Shown here piece by piece: positions 1 to 11,459 of a stretch of DNA of 64,000 nucleotides (its first letter is position 1; each line of letters opens with the position of its first letter). The position numbers and the translations under genes are program-made. The stretch comes from Anolis sagrei (taxonomy: Eukaryota; Chordata; Lepidosauria; Squamata; Anolidae): positions 24,459,378 through 24,523,377 of the forward strand of contig NC_090030.1 of the NCBI RefSeq assembly GCF_037176765.1, read 5' to 3'. The notes under the pieces are model-generated. The model did no database searches, was not told the origin of the DNA, and saw only the letters and a program-made list of their open reading frames with translations.

Positions 1-214
1 ATGGTTGTGGGTCACCACAACATGGGGAACGGAAGGGGTCGTGGGATGAAGAAGGTTGAGAACCACTGCTCTAGAGCCTCCATCCCATTTGATGGAAGTT
101 GAAAGCAAAGTAAATAAAAACAAATCTGTGGATAATAATTAATTTTATGGTTGGGGGTCACCAAACATGAAGAACTGTATTAAGGGATTCAGAAGGTTGA
201 GAAAGCACTAGTTA
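1..214 (+). mobile_element. Two adjacent hAT 3' end fragments
   Basis: Two copies of the same terminal segment (GGTTGGGGGTCACCA... ending GGTTGAGAACCACTG-like) sit at 1-71 and 148-214. They match the 3' end of the intact hAT element at 7556-8322. Both lack their 5' parts. Confidence 0.7.
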
Positions 215-287
215 ATGCTCCACTGAAGTCATAAGTGGTTGCAAATGGACCAAATGGTCTCTGAAAAACTCTTTCCTCCTCCGACAG

Positions 288-1272
288 TACTACTTCCCAG
301 TCTGGTTGAAGGACAGCGGCGACTACTACCTGAATATCTCCACTTGCTCAGCTGACTTGCTGCAGGAGAACATCAAACAACTGAGGCTGCTAATGGAGAC
401 CCAGACCCTGAAGAAAGCGGAGGAATGGTGCCAAAAGTTCAGGCTCAGCAGGATCCCTGCTCTGAGGGCCAAGCTGGATGAATTCTTGGAGGTCTCTCCA
501 TCATTGGGTTTGCAACATAGCGGATTTGGCAATGGGTGCGTCTACACCAGGTATGGGCAAACTTTGGTTCTCCAGGTCCTTTGGACTTCCACTATTCCTA
601 ACAGCTGATAGTGGGCCTATAGCAATTGGCTTTTAAACAGGACGTATTCTTTGTGCCCAGCGGGAAGCCAGGGTGCCTCAGCTGAGAGGCCCTAAGGATT
701 TTCCTATACAAAAGTCTTTAGATGCTTGAAAAATTTACAAAATCCTTTATTATTGCTTAGATCAGGGGTCCTCAAACTATGGCCTGGGGGCCGGATATGG
801 CCCTCCAAGCTCATTTACCCAGCCCTCGCTCAGGGTCAACCTAAGTGTGAAACAACTTGAAAGCACACAACAACAACAATGCTATCTCATCAGCCAAAAG
901 CAGGCCCACACTTCCAATTGAAATACTAATAAGTTCATTTTAATTATTCTATTGTTTTAACTTAATTATTCTATTGTAACTCCCAAATGACAAAAATCAT
1001 AATTTTTGAGTGATGGTCACTCCTTGTGTTGTGAGACATTTTTTTGCCAAATTTGGTGTGAGTTCGTTCATTGGTTCTTTTGTTTTTAAGACAGTCATTA
1101 TGCACAGAGCATTTTTATGGAAGGGACCTCCAAGGGCCATCTAGTCCAGCCCCTTCTGGCATAAGGGAAAAGCACAATCAAACCACTCCTGAGAGATGGC
1201 CATTCAGCCTCAGTATAATACTACTACTTCTACTACTATTAATAATAATAATAATAGAATAATCCTAGTATA

Positions 1273-1304
<32 letters not shown>

Positions 1305-4300
1305 GAAGAATCCTACTATAGAAGAGACCTGAAGGGGCCATCCAGTGTTTTTTGAACTACAAATAAGATATGTGCTGTGTTAATAGGAGTTCATTCATTT
1401 TTTTCCGAATTATAATCCGGCCCTCCAACAGTTTGAGGGACTGTGACCTGGCCCTCTGTTTAAAAAGTTTGAGGACCCCTGGCTTAGATCTTCAACAATT
1501 TCAACAAACACTTCTCAGATCTTCAACAAGTCAAACAAATGCTTCTTAACTTGCCCAAATGGACAGGTAACTGGATTCGTGAACTGTTTCTTTTCTTTAA
1601 GAGGAAAACCATTTTAACCCCTCCCAGGCAATCTACTTTCTATGCTTGCTGGTGTGGGCTCTACTCCCGTCTCCAATTGCTTCTGGTTACCCAAGTAGAC
1701 CTACCAGCCAAGGCTTTGTAGATTCTCCAGCTGGAGTTCTTTTGGATCTTTTCCACAAAAGATGTGGAACTGTTTCCCCCGGATGATTCTATTTCCCCCG
1801 GATGCTGTGAGAAACGAAGCTTGTCTACAGATGGAGTTGATCCACATCCTGTAGTTAAGCATTCCACTATAAGACTGAACTAAAAATGGTTCCCTTTTCC
1901 TCCCAGAGCCCTGGAAAAAGGGGCGGAACCAAAACTTAACAATGATAGACAGGTGGCTAGCCCTATGACTGCAAACCAAGGGAAGTCACCTAATTGCAAA
2001 ATGCATGGCCAAATCAAACACAAGCAATGAACCATGCAAAGAAAGGAAATCTGAGCTTCTGGTACATCCATACCAGCACAGGTAGGCTGTTAGGAATGGT
2101 GGGAGTTGAAGTCCAAAACACCTGGAGGGCCGAGGTTTGCCCATGCCTGGTCTTCACCGCAGAGTTAATGCAGTTCAGTGCCACTTGAACAGCCATGGTG
2201 CAATGCAATGTTGTCCTTGGAGTTGTGGTTTAGCCCTTTTGGGCAGAGTTGGATAAGGACTTCATAAAACTACAACTCCCAGGATTTCTTAGCCTCAAGC
2301 CATGGCCATTAAAGTGGCAACAAACTGAATTTGTTCTACTATGTAGATGCCATTAAGCTGCATCACAGTGATGCTGTGTGTTATCATTTGAAAGAACACT
2401 TTTAAGATTGAGCTGGGAGTCGTTTTTAATGAATTTTAATACGTTTTTAATGAGTTTATAAAGTCTGAACTACTTATTTTCCATAATTCTATTTGTGTAG
2501 CGTGTTTTCAGTGATCACCACTTTCGTTTTGGAGAAAAAAAATTAAGTTACAAATGAATATAAAGGCAAAGTACTATTTGTTTTGATTTATGTACTCAAT
2601 AGAGTACATAAATTTTAGTGGCAACTATTTGTATCTCACCTTTCTCTACCCCGAAGGGGATTCAAGACGACTTTATATATGGCAACTATTCAATGCCTTT
2701 GAAGAGCAAAATACATTAAGTATTGCAAGTATGTATATAGTATGCTTTTTCTGTTTGTACCACAAAGGCTGTCACGAGTTGTAGTGGCTTTCTGTGATAT
2801 CACTGTAAGAGAAAAGTGCACAAGACAAAGGAAGGAAGGAAGGAAGGAAGGAAGGAAGGAAGGAAGAGAAAAAGAAGGAAAGGGAGGAAGAGGAGATGGA
2901 AGTATGCCGTCATGCCTGGGGGCTATAACTCTTAGTGAAAGAGACATAGATGTGACATCTTTTCCCCAGGGGATTGCTTCTTGCCTTCCTTTAAAGAACT
3001 GGAACTCCCAAGGACCAAAACACTGTAGATAACTCAAAATAGGTTTTATTGTCCACAAAGAGTTATCCCTTTAAGGCAATAAGCTGGAAATTTCAAAGGG
3101 GTAAAGGGAATATACATTACAGTCTCTGGTTGTCTTGGGTCCAAGGAGATTTCGCAGCTGAGAAGCTTTTCAAGTTTCCCTCATTCTCAATGGCTGCAAA
3201 TGCCTGAACATTTCCAGCCCCAATCCAAATGGCCTATATTTGAAGACACGAAGCCTTCCTCTGGTGCCACAGGACCAGTGTGAAGGCGCTTGGGTCTCCT
3301 CAACGTTGTCCAGGGCGATCTGGGCATGAAGTTTGAGTCCCAAGGGTAAAAACCTTAGAATTGGTGATGAGAGGTAATGTAATTAAGAGCTTTAGAGCCA
3401 AGTCTCTTTCTCACGTCTATCTGATAGAAAGTTTGATGGTAGAATGGAAAAGGAAAAGCTCTGCCCTCCTCCAGGAAGAGGTGGAGCCAAGCAATTGAGT
3501 TGAGGAAGCAATATGGCTTGTGCAAACAACACTGATTGACAGCTATAAATAACCAATCAATTCAACTATACATTTACAAACTAGGCAAGTTTGGGCATGT
3601 TATTCAGTTTAAACCTTTGCACTTTAAAGTTCTACACACAGGTGGTGCCACTCGCGCTGTCACAGGAAGGAAGAAAGGAGGTGGAAGGAAGAAAGGGAAG
3701 AGAAAATTAAGAAGTAAGGAAGAAGGAGAATAAAAAGGAGAAGGAAGGAAGGGATGAGAAGGGAAGGGAAGAGAAAAAAAGAGAAGGGAAAAGGAAGGAA
3801 GGGAAAAGAAAAAGCAGAAGGAAGAAAGAAGGAAAGAGAAAAAGGAGATGGAAGGACTCATGAAAGGGAGAGGAAGAGTAAAGGAAGGAAGCAATGGAGA
3901 GAGAGAAGAGACATGAAAGGAGAAAGGGGAGAAAGTAGGCAGGCAACAATCCTTGGTACATATGCTAATAATTATGATGTTATTGCTTGAAACTAGAAAG
4001 AAAAAGCATGCAGTTGAAAATGGTACTGCATAAGCACCTTAAAGATAGGTTGGACTATTGCTCCCACCATTCCCGACACATGAGCCTGCTCATTGGGGAC
4101 GATGAGTGTTGTAGTCTCATGCCTCTTGAGAATGGCGAGTGGGTAGTACACTTTTGTCACGCAAGCGTATACAGAGGCCTATACTGCAGGCACGGGTATC
4201 CCTTGAGTGGATCTCAGGGTGTCTGATGCTCCAAACATGCCTCCCCTCCCAGAACATTTTGCAGGATGCATCCGGCCTGGAGCAAGAGCTTCTCGACATC

Positions 4301-7300
4301 GAAGCCAAGGTGCAGGAGCTGGAGGGCAGTCGCCGTGAATGGAGGCAATATGTGGCCAAGTGCAGCGTTGTCTTCTGCCTGCCGGACTTTGCGAAGGGCA
4401 TTCGGCGCGACACCAAGAACCTGCAGACTTTTTTGGGAATCCTGAAATCCAAGTCTCAAGTGAGTAGCTGCATTTCGGTTGCCACAAACTGAGTTTGAAG
4501 TGCAAAAGTACTCTATTTACTCAAAGGGATTCTAACTCACAGAAGAACCTTATTTCCAGCTTGTCCAATGGCCAGGAATTCTGGGAACTGGAGTCCAAAA
4601 CACCTGGAGGGCCATAAGTTTCACACCACTGCCATAGATTATAGATCAGGTATGGACAAACTTTGGCCCTCCAGGTGTTTTGGACTTCAACTTACACAAT
4701 TCCTTACAGATGGTAGGCTGTTAAGAATTGTGGGAATTGAAGTCCAAAATACCTGGAGGGCCAAAGTTTGCCCATGCTTGGCATAGATCAATGCAATGTG
4801 AACGTGCGGCACCACTACATATAATAAGTGGCATATGGAGTGTGCATATGACAATTTCACAGCATCAAAATGCAATACAACCCATTCAGTAGAAACAACA
4901 GCACAAAATTTGGAGGGCATAGTGTTCTGACATGCGCTGGGCCTGTAAAGAATTACCTTTAAAATAGGATGTGCAACTTGAGCCCAGCGGGAAGCCAGGG
5001 GACCCCAAAGAGAAGTTCTCAAGGATTTTCCACCACAAATGGTCTTTAGATGGCTTGTGAAGTATAACAAAGTCTTTTATTAATGAACAATCAAACAGAA
5101 ACTTCTCTTGTCTTCAATAAACTTAAACAAATGCTTCCCGGCTTTTATGCAACTGGTGGCTTCCTAATCTTGTCCACGAGGGACAGGCAATTGTCTTCAA
5201 TAACTGTTTCTTTACTTTAAAGGAAAGTCCCCTTTTTAACTTCTCCCAGGCTGACTGTAATCTAAGCCTTACTGATGTGGGCTCCACTACTGGGTCGAAC
5301 TGCGTCTCGAGCACTGAGTGGAGCTACCAGTAAAGCCAGTAGATTCTCTAGCTGGAGTTCTTTGGTCTTCCAAACTGTTTACTCTCCAAAATTCCTCAAA
5401 GCTTTAGGGCTGTTTCCCTGGAAATCTTTGGAAATCTTTAGTAGCAACAGTCAGAACTGACCATGGAACAACAGACTGGTTCAAGATTGGGAAAGACGTA
5501 CGGCAAGGCTGCATCCTCTCACCCAACCTTTTTAACTTGTATGCAGAACACATCATGCGATGTGCGGGGCTGGATGAATGCAAAGCTGGGGTGAAAATTG
5601 CTGGAAGAAACATTAACAACCTCAGATATGCAGATGACACCACTCTGATGGCTGAAAGCGAGGAGGAGCTGAGGAGCCTTCTAATCAAGGTGAAAGAAGA
5701 AAGCACAAAACCTGGGTTGCAGCTAAACATCAAAAAACGAAGATTATGGCAACAAGAATGATTGACAACTGGAAAATAGAGGGAGAAATCGTGGAAGCCG
5801 TGACAGACTTTGTATTTCTAGGCGCAAAGATGACCGCAGATGCAGACTGTGGCCAGGAAATCAGAAGACGCTTCCTTCTTGGGAGGAGAGCAATGTCCAA
5901 TCTCGATAAAATAGTAAAGAGTAGGGACATCAGACTGGCAACAAAGATCCGCCTAGTCAAAGCCATGGTATTCCCTGTAGTCACCTACGGATGTGAGAGC
6001 TGGACCTTAGGGAAGGCTGAGCGAAGGAAGATCGATGCTTTTGAGCTGTGGTGTTGGAGGAAAGTTCTGAGAGTGCCTTGGACTGCGAGAAGATCCAACC
6101 AGTCCATCCTCCAGGAAATAAAGCCCGACTGCTCACTGGAGGGAAAGATACTAGAGACAAAGCTGAAGTACTTTGGCCACATCATGAGGAGACAGCAAAG
6201 GCCAAGAGAAGACAATTATGCTGGGGAAAGTGGAAGGCAAAAGGAAGAGGGGCCGACCAAGGGCAAGATGGATGGATGGCATCCTTGAAGTGACTGGACT
6301 GACCTTGAAGGAGCTGGGGGTGGTGACGGCCGACAGGGAGCTCTGGCGTGGGCTGGTCCATGAGGTCACAAAGAGTCGGAGACGACTGAACAAATGAACA
6401 ACAACAACAAGACTGTTCTCCCCTGGAAAGTCTTAAGGGTACCAGCACACATAGATTTAGATAAGAGATTCCTAGAGGAATACATTTTCCTTGAATTTTC
6501 ATTGCCGCCAAGGCGAGAAGCATTACCATTGAGTCGGTATCACACAGGAGATAGAAACTCTTTTCTGGCACGTTATTGGAATGTAGACAAGAGAGAATGG
6601 ATACAAAGAATTGACTGTATTTCATCATATAATAGTCGTCGCCACGCAATAGTTGCAACCCTCCTTCATTTTGCAGGAGGGAAAAATTATATTTTGTGTT
6701 CCTCGCATAATAGTCACAGAGCTGTTTGGGTCTGACTTCCCCTCCCTCCCTCCATTCCTCGGAGAAAAAGTCTCTGAAGTTGCAAATGACTCTGATTATT
6801 AAAAAATCTCAAACAGAAATAGAGCTGTATTGTCAAAGGCTTTCATGGCGAGAATCACTGGGTTGTTGTAGGTTTTTCCGGGCTATATGGCCATGTTCTA
6901 GAGGAATTTTCTCCTATAGAAATAGAGCTGTTGAGGCTGGATCATCTCTCCTCCTCCTCCTTTCCTCTCTGTGGTAAGGCAAATTATCTTTAAAAACAAA
7001 AACAAGAGAAACCAGGAAAATAAAGGCAGATTTTTCCTCACATAATAGTCGCACCCTCCTTTATTTTGATAGGGGAGGGCGACTATTATGAGATGAAATA
7101 TGGTTGTTTTTTGGTTCCAAAGAGAATGAGGCAACATCGGGAAAGTGCTTCAGATGCCTTGCTTTCCTGATATTTGTGGGTCTTGTTGTCGGACGTTGCA
7201 GGCGCTCACCAAGGCGAGGTCAGAGGTGGTCACCAAACACGCCTGTGTCTGCTGGGAGGCCGAGGCGGTCATTGTGTCCTGTAGGAAGGAGTCCAGACCG

Positions 7301-9940
7301 GAGCATCAAGAGGCGGAGGCGCTTCCGGACGAGGTGGGAGCAGCAGACTCCCAAGAGCTTGAAGAAGCCCAAAGGCTGGAGCACAACTTGAGCTCAGTGG
7401 AGCAAGACATGGCGGTAGGAGCCTATTGGGGAACTGACTGGGGTAATTGGTGGGGGTAAAGGGCTAGATTCTAAGTAGTGGCCAGGAGATGGAGCTCGAA
7501 CTAGTCATTGTTCTTAAAGGCCTGGTGAAACCTCTAAGTCTTCAAGCTCTTATGGCAGTGTTTCTCAACCTGGGGGTCGGGACCCCTGGGGGGGTCGTGA
7601 GGGGTTGTCAGAGGGGTCACCAAAAATCATCAGAAAGTATTTTCCATTAGTCATGGTGGGTTCTGTGTGGGAAGTTTGGCCCAATTCTATTCTTGGTGAG
7701 GTTCAGAATGCTCTCTGATTGTAGGTGAACTATAAATCCCAGCAACTACAACTCACAAATATCAAGGTCTATTTTCCCCAAACTCCACCAGTGTTCACAT
7801 TTGGGCATGTTGAGGATTCGGGCCAAGTTTGTGGACGCAAACAATCCGTCATGGTTTGAGTCCACAGTGCTCTCTGGATGTATGTGAACTACAACTCCCA
7901 TACTCAAAGTCAATGCCCACCAACCCTTTGAGTATTTTGTTGGTCATGGGAGTTCTGTGTGCCAAGTTTGGTTCAATTCCATTGTTGGTGGAGTTTGAAA
8001 TGCTCTTTGGTTGTAGGTTAGCTATAAACCCCAGCAACTACAACTCCCAAAGGACAAAATCAATCCCCCCATCCCCATCAGTATCCAAATTTGGCACAAA
8101 TACCCAATATGCCAAAATTTAGATACTGATGGGGATGGGCATAATGGGTATTTGCACCAAATTTGGTCCAGTGAATGAAAATACATCCTGAATATCAGAT
8201 ATTTACATTGCAATTCACAACAGTAGCAAAATTACAGTTATGAAATAGCAATGAAAATAATGTTATGGTTGGGGGTCACCACAACATGAGGAACTATACT
8301 AAGGAAAGGTTGAGAACCACCGTCTTATGGAAAAAGGAGAGGAATGGAGCCTGTACCAGAGGTGGGGGTCAACATTGTGAAGGCCCTTTCCCCACCAGCC
8401 CTACTAATGACGCCGGTGGAAGCGAGAGAAGGGCCTCCTCAGAAGATCTGAGTTTTCACTGGTTCGTAAAGGGAGATACAATCGCGAGGATAGGTGGGGC
8501 CCAAAATAACCTGCACCCTGAATTTGGCTTGGCAACGTAATAGGGGCGTTGTATGCTTGGCTGCCTCCTGTTGTACCAATTGAAATTTCCGGACTGTCTT
8601 CAAAGGCAGCCCCACATAGAGCGCATTGTAGTAGTCCAATCTGGATGTAACCAAGGCGTGGACCACCCCAGCCGCATCAGACTTCATGAGGTATGGTCGC
8701 ATCTGATGCAGAAGTTTGAGCTGTGCAAATGCCCTTTATGTCCTTTATGAAATTTCAGCCCTAATAGCTGATCTTAACATGAAAGAATAAGGTGAGGTTG
8801 TTTTAATGTATATACATTATGTTGATAATTTTATCTTCATGTTTTGTTTGTATGTTTTTGTATTTTTGTGATCTCCTCTGGACACATTCCAGCTCCGGGA
8901 CAATTATACAGGGTTAGTCAAAATGAATAGGCCAATAAGAAAATTAATTTTAGACGAATGTATGTTTATTGTAACCAAACTACAGCTACGTATCGACAGA
9001 TAAATTATCAAAGTTTTGTCTCACCTTCAGAGATGTTCGATATGGGCGCCCCGTGTGACACGGCAGACGTCCAAGTGATAGTCCAGTTCATTCCACATCA
9101 GTTGCAGCACATCCGACGTAATGGCATCGAATGCAGCACATATGCGCTGTTTTAAGTCGTCCAAGGTCAGCGGTAATGGAGGTCGGAACACAGTGTCTTT
9201 CACATACCCTCAGAGAGAAAAGTCGCATGGTGTGAGCCATACTTGGCTCGAAATTCTCGCTGGACCATAATTACTGACATTGTTTTAGCAAATGTCATCA
9301 CACAAAACGCCTTCTCTTTGCCTGATTCTGCCATTTTGAAAACAGCGACTCCTAGCGACGCCTAGCGGCATTAACGTACATGTGTGTTGCTCAAAAAAAA
9401 CTTTGATAGTTTATCTGTCGCTACGTAGCTGTGATTTGGTTACAGTAAACATACATTCGGGTACAATTAATTTTCTTATTGGCCTATTCATTTTGACTAA
9501 CCCTGTATGTTCATATTATATGTCCAGGATAATTATATGTTCATGTTCCGGAATAGGCAAACCAGACACTCTAAACATCAACACTGACAAAGAAACAACA
9601 AGAAATACTGTTTACTCACAAGCAGAAAGGAATTACATCTATTAGAAACCAACACTTTCTCATTATTGTATTTTCCAGATCAACAGACTGGGCCACAGCA
9701 ATACGTGGCCCGGGACAGCTAGTACAGTAAATAAATAAATAATAAATAAATATTGACTTCAATTAAAGCAGGTTCTTGGCTTTCCTTGACATATTCTGTT
9801 TTTCTTCTTCAACTGCTTATTATTATTATTGTTGTTGTTGTTGTTGTTTCCCAAACTAGGCCGAGTTAGATGCAGCAGCCGAACTAGAAAAAGAATTGGA
9901 AAAGCTCACTGTTCAGGATGCTGACAACAATGATGTCTGA
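288..9940 (+). CDS. 3' part of an unidentified coiled-coil-like protein gene (four exons)
   Basis: Four exons join in phase 0: 288-491, 4253-4459, 7202-7414 and 9860-9940 (TGA at 9938-9940), giving about 234 residues. Acceptors are good (CTCCGACAG, CTCCCAG, GTTGCAG, AACTAG). The 4459 and 7414 donors (GTGAGT, GTAGGA) are acceptable; the first (GTCTCT) is weak. Exons 1-3 are almost equal in length (68, 69 and 71 codons). The protein is rich in Leu, Glu, Lys and Gln with heptad-like stretches (for example LEQELLDIEAKVQELEG and AAELEKELEKL), contains CSVVFCLPDF, and ends in an acidic tail VQDADNNDV. This suggests an alpha-helical coiled-coil scaffold or complex subunit, but I do not recognise the family and give no function. 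The start codon and N-terminal exons lie left of the window. The consistent phase, the splice sites and the absence of stops make it a real gene; identity is open. Confidence 0.72.
548..610 (+). mobile_element. Half of a foldback hAT-type MITE
   Basis: The arm CAGGTATGGGCAAACTTTGG... TTCCTAACAGC matches one half of the palindromic element seen complete at 4651-4777 and 16243-16359. It lies 57 bp into the intron after the exon ending at 491. Confidence 0.6.
640..2010. repeat. Unclassified dispersed repeat, interrupted by the hAT-like element
   Basis: Segments 640-762 and 1482-2010 form one unit that aligns with 4950-5450 (shared GCCCAGCGGGAAGCCAGGG, TTTAGATG, GGTGTGGGCTC/TGATGTGGGCTC and CTAGCTGGAGTTCTT). 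Its right end (about 1860-2000) also aligns, reversed, with 27280-27480. No coding capacity or termini could be set, so the class is unknown. Confidence 0.55.
763..1481 (+). mobile_element. hAT-like transposon with exact 8-bp target duplication
   Basis: Ends are CAGGGGTCCTCAAACT and its near inverse (GTTTGAGGACCCCTG). The flanks are identical 8-mers, GCTTAGAT at 755-762 and 1482-1489. Inside are a short CR1 3' tail (about 1108-1195, minus) and (AAT)n tracts. No transposase is readable, so it is non-autonomous. It interrupts an older unclassified repeat. Confidence 0.85.
2070..2155 (+). mobile_element. Fragment of the foldback hAT-type MITE
   Basis: The arm GTAGGCTGTTAGGAATGGTGGG ... TTTGCCCATGCCTG matches the second half of the element complete at 4651-4777. 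From 2160 to 2620 I see no further recognisable feature beyond AT-rich intron. Confidence 0.6.
2828..2895. repeat. (GGAA)n microsatellite
   Basis: About ten pure GGAA repeats grade into impure purine sequence. It produces spurious open frames on both strands. Confidence 0.9.
2900..3660. other. Intron with unassigned, non-coding sequence
   Basis: This part of the first visible intron contains CT/AG-mixed sequence such as GTTTTATTGTCCACAAAG and CACAGGACCAGTGTGAAGG. It may be an old repeat, but no ends, motifs or reading frame could be supported. Confidence 0.4.
3662..3930. repeat. Polypurine tract (GGAA/GAAA-rich)
   Basis: About 270 bp is almost pure A/G on the plus strand (AAGGAAGAAAGGAGG-like). 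Long polypurine tracts can form triplexes. The open frames here are low-complexity artefacts. Confidence 0.9.
4651..4777. mobile_element. Foldback hAT-type MITE
   Basis: Inverted arms CAGGTATGGACAAACTTTGG ... and ... CCAAAGTTTGCCCATGCTTG face each other over a short loop. The flanks TTATAGAT and GCATAGAT share 6 of 8 bases, compatible with an 8-bp hAT target duplication. Confidence 0.75.
4950..5450. repeat. Second copy of the unclassified dispersed repeat
   Basis: It matches 640-762 plus 1482-1770, including AGCCCAGCGGGAAGCCAGGG and the CTAGCTGGAGTTCTTT block. Here the hAT-like insertion is absent, so this is the uninterrupted form. It abuts BovB at about 5440. Confidence 0.55.
5440..6410 (+). 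mobile_element. BovB (RTE clade) LINE, 5'-truncated 3' part
   Basis: It encodes the C-terminal half of the BovB reverse transcriptase: NNLRYADDTTLMAESEEEL (YADD catalytic motif), then CESWTLGKAERRK, LWCWRKVLRVPWTARRSNQS, CSLEGKILETKLKYFGHIMRR and a GVVTADRELW-like end. The tail is CGACTGAACAAATGAACAACAACAA. The frame is broken at least twice (near 5735 and near 6200), so it is dead. Confidence 0.93.
6619..7099. mobile_element. Unclassified DNA transposon with terminal inverted repeats
   Basis: The left end ATTTCATCATATAATAGTCG is the inverse of the right end CGACTATTATGAGATGAAAT. Subterminal CACCCTCCTT(C/T)ATTTTG blocks are direct copies. A Penelope-like 3' fragment (about 6832-6912, minus) is nested inside. 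No transposase frame is visible. It lies in the intron before the exon at 7202. Confidence 0.55.
7556..8322 (+). mobile_element. hAT transposon, complete, with perfect 8-bp target duplication
   Basis: It starts CAGTGTTTCTCAACCTGGGG and ends GGTTGAGAACCACCG. Identical 8-mers TCTTATGG flank it (7548-7555 and 8323-8330). The interior is repeated units with GGGAGTTGTAGTTCACCTAC-type sequence rather than a transposase, so it is non-autonomous. The same interior units appear inside Helitrons elsewhere in the window. Confidence 0.9.
8345..8760 (-). mobile_element. L2-type LINE fragment
   Basis: The minus strand encodes VVHALVTSRLDYYNALYVGL and LKTVRKFQLVQQEAAK, the conserved L2 segment (consensus LDYCNALYVGLPLKTARKLQLVQ). 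The 3' end is lost. Confidence 0.85.
8909..9505 (-). mobile_element. Mariner-family transposon with long TIRs and an internally deleted transposase
   Basis: CAGGGTTAGTCAAAATGAAT begins the element and its inverse ends it, with TA on both sides (8907-8908 and 9506-9507). The inverted repeats run about 107 bp and are roughly 95% identical. The minus strand retains a transposase C-terminus, TVFRPPLPLTLDDLKQRIC ... LDVCRVTRGAHIEHL, and an N-terminal scrap (QREFRAKYGS). The catalytic DDD centre between them is missing. Confidence 0.88.
9540..9722 (+). mobile_element. Helitron 3' end fragment
   Basis: Sequence from GGCAAACCAGACACTC to GGCCACAGCAATACGTGG and terminal CTAG followed by T matches the 3' end of the Helitron at 22647-24125. 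A run of (AATA)n and then (GTT)n follows before the exon at 9860. Confidence 0.8.
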
Positions 9941-9993
9941 GAGGCAAGTGACTGGGAGCTGATTCTCCTCCAAGGAGGCCAGAGTATTAGGGT

Positions 9994-10032
<39 letters not shown>
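9994..10032. repeat. (CA)n microsatellite in the 3' UTR
   Basis: About 18 CA repeats, followed by TATATC-rich sequence, within the presumed 3' UTR of the left-hand gene. Confidence 0.9.
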
Positions 10033-10033
<1 letters not shown>

Positions 10034-10104
10034 CAATACACTAGTCTATATCTATATTTTTATCTATATCTATATAGATATGTTTTAATGCACCTGAGTT
10101 TTCT

Positions 10105-10178
10105 AATAAAAGTTATGATACATAAACGGAAAACAAAGCACAACCACTGTCTCAATGGCTCTTCTTTGGTGGAATAAA
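10105..10178 (+). terminator. Candidate polyadenylation signals of the left-hand gene
   Basis: AATAAA occurs at 10105-10110 and again at 10173-10178, about 165 and 235 bp after the stop codon at 9940. The 3' UTR would contain a (CA)n tract and a short TATATC-rich stretch. Either signal is plausible. A retroelement tail begins just after, near 10205. Confidence 0.55.
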
Positions 10179-10204
10179 ATCTGGATTTAGTACTTGATGT
10201 TGCC

Positions 10205-11400
10205 CGTATTTATTTATTTATCGTGTCAGTATCAACCAGACAATTGTATTACATTTTAAACAATTTTTTAACAAACAAAACAAAACAGATTTTGCAAGCT
10301 TGGTAGTTGATTAAATGTCCTTTGACCAGTATCTGGCCACTTGGAGTGCCTCTGGTGTTGCCGCAAGAAGGTCCTCCATTGTGCATGTGGCAGGGCTCAG
10401 GATGCATTGCAGCAGGCGGTTAGTGGTTTGCTCTTCTCCACACTCGCATGTCGTAGATTCCACTTTGTAGCCCCATTTCTGAAGGTTGGCTCTGCATCTC
10501 GTGGTGCCAGAGCGCAGTCTGTTCAGCGCCTTCCAAGTCACCCAGTCTTCTGTGTGTCCAGGGGGGAGTCCCTCATTTGGTATCAGCCACTGATTGAGGT
10601 TCTGGGTTTGAGCCTGCCACTTTTGGACTCTCGCTTGCTGATGTGTTCCAGCGAGTGTCTCTGTAGATCTTAGGAAACTATTTCTTGATTTAAGTCATTG
10701 ACGTGCTGGCTGATACCCAAACAAGGGATGAGCTGGAGATGTCACTGCCTTGGTCCCTTCACTATTGGCTGCTACTTCCCGGCGGATGTCAGGTGGTGCA
10801 ATACCGGCTAAACAGTGTAATTTCTCCAGTGGTGTAGGGCGCAGACACCCAGTGATAATGCGGCACGTCTCATTAAGAGCCATATCCACTGTTTTAGCGT
10901 GGTGAGATGTGTTCCACAGTGGGCATGCATACTCAGCAGCAGAGTGGCATAGCACAAGGGCAAATGTCTTCACTGTGTCTGGTTGTGACCCCCAGGTTGT
11001 GCCAGTCAGCTTTCGTATGATATTGTTTCTAGCACCCACTTTTTGCTTGATGTTCAGGCAGTGCTTCTTGTAAGTCAGAGCACGGTCCAGTTTTTGTTTT
11101 TTGTCGTGTCAGGAGCAACCTGAGAAACTGCCAGTCGCTCCTGTTGTGAGAGAATTGGCCGTCTGCAAAGACGTTGCCCAGGGGACGCCTGAATGATTTT
11201 GATGTTTTATTCTCCTTGTGGGAGGCTTCTCTCATGTCCCCGCATGAGGAGCTGGAGCTGATAGAGGGAGCTCATCCACCTCTCCCCGGATTCGAACCTG
11301 CGACCTGTCGGTCTTCAGTCCTGCCAGCACAGGGCTTTAACCCACTGCACCACCGGGGACTCCACAGTCCACAGTGACTCCCGGGTATTTGGGTGATGCC
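10205..11400 (-). mobile_element. Vingi-like non-LTR retrotransposon 3' part, with a nested SINE
   Basis: The minus strand encodes GARNNIIRKLTGTTWGSQPD, CRIITGCLRPTPLEKLHCLAG, IAPPDIRREVAANSE and a C-terminal Cys-rich end (CECGEEQTTNRLLQC) before VARYWSKDI. The 3' tail is TTATTTATTTATCGTGTCAG on the plus strand. Five more copies lie in this window. The C-terminal C-x-C...C arrangement occurs in I/Jockey-group LINEs; Vingi, known from Anolis, is my best guess. A tRNA-type SINE (11097-11365) interrupts it. Confidence 0.72.
11097..11365 (-). mobile_element. tRNA-derived SINE nested in the Vingi-like LINE
   Basis: Reading on the minus strand: GTGGTGCAGTGGGTTAAA (A-box-like), GGTTCGAATCCGG-like B box (plus-strand GGATTCGAACC), then a body ending in GGTTGCTCCTGACACGACA. 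The LINE resumes on the other side (ACGGTCCAG ... AGTGACTCCCGGGTATTTGG). Confidence 0.8.
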
Positions 11401-11459
11401 TCCCATGATTCCATAGCATTGAGCCGGGGCAATTAAAATGGTGTTAAACTGGATTAAAT

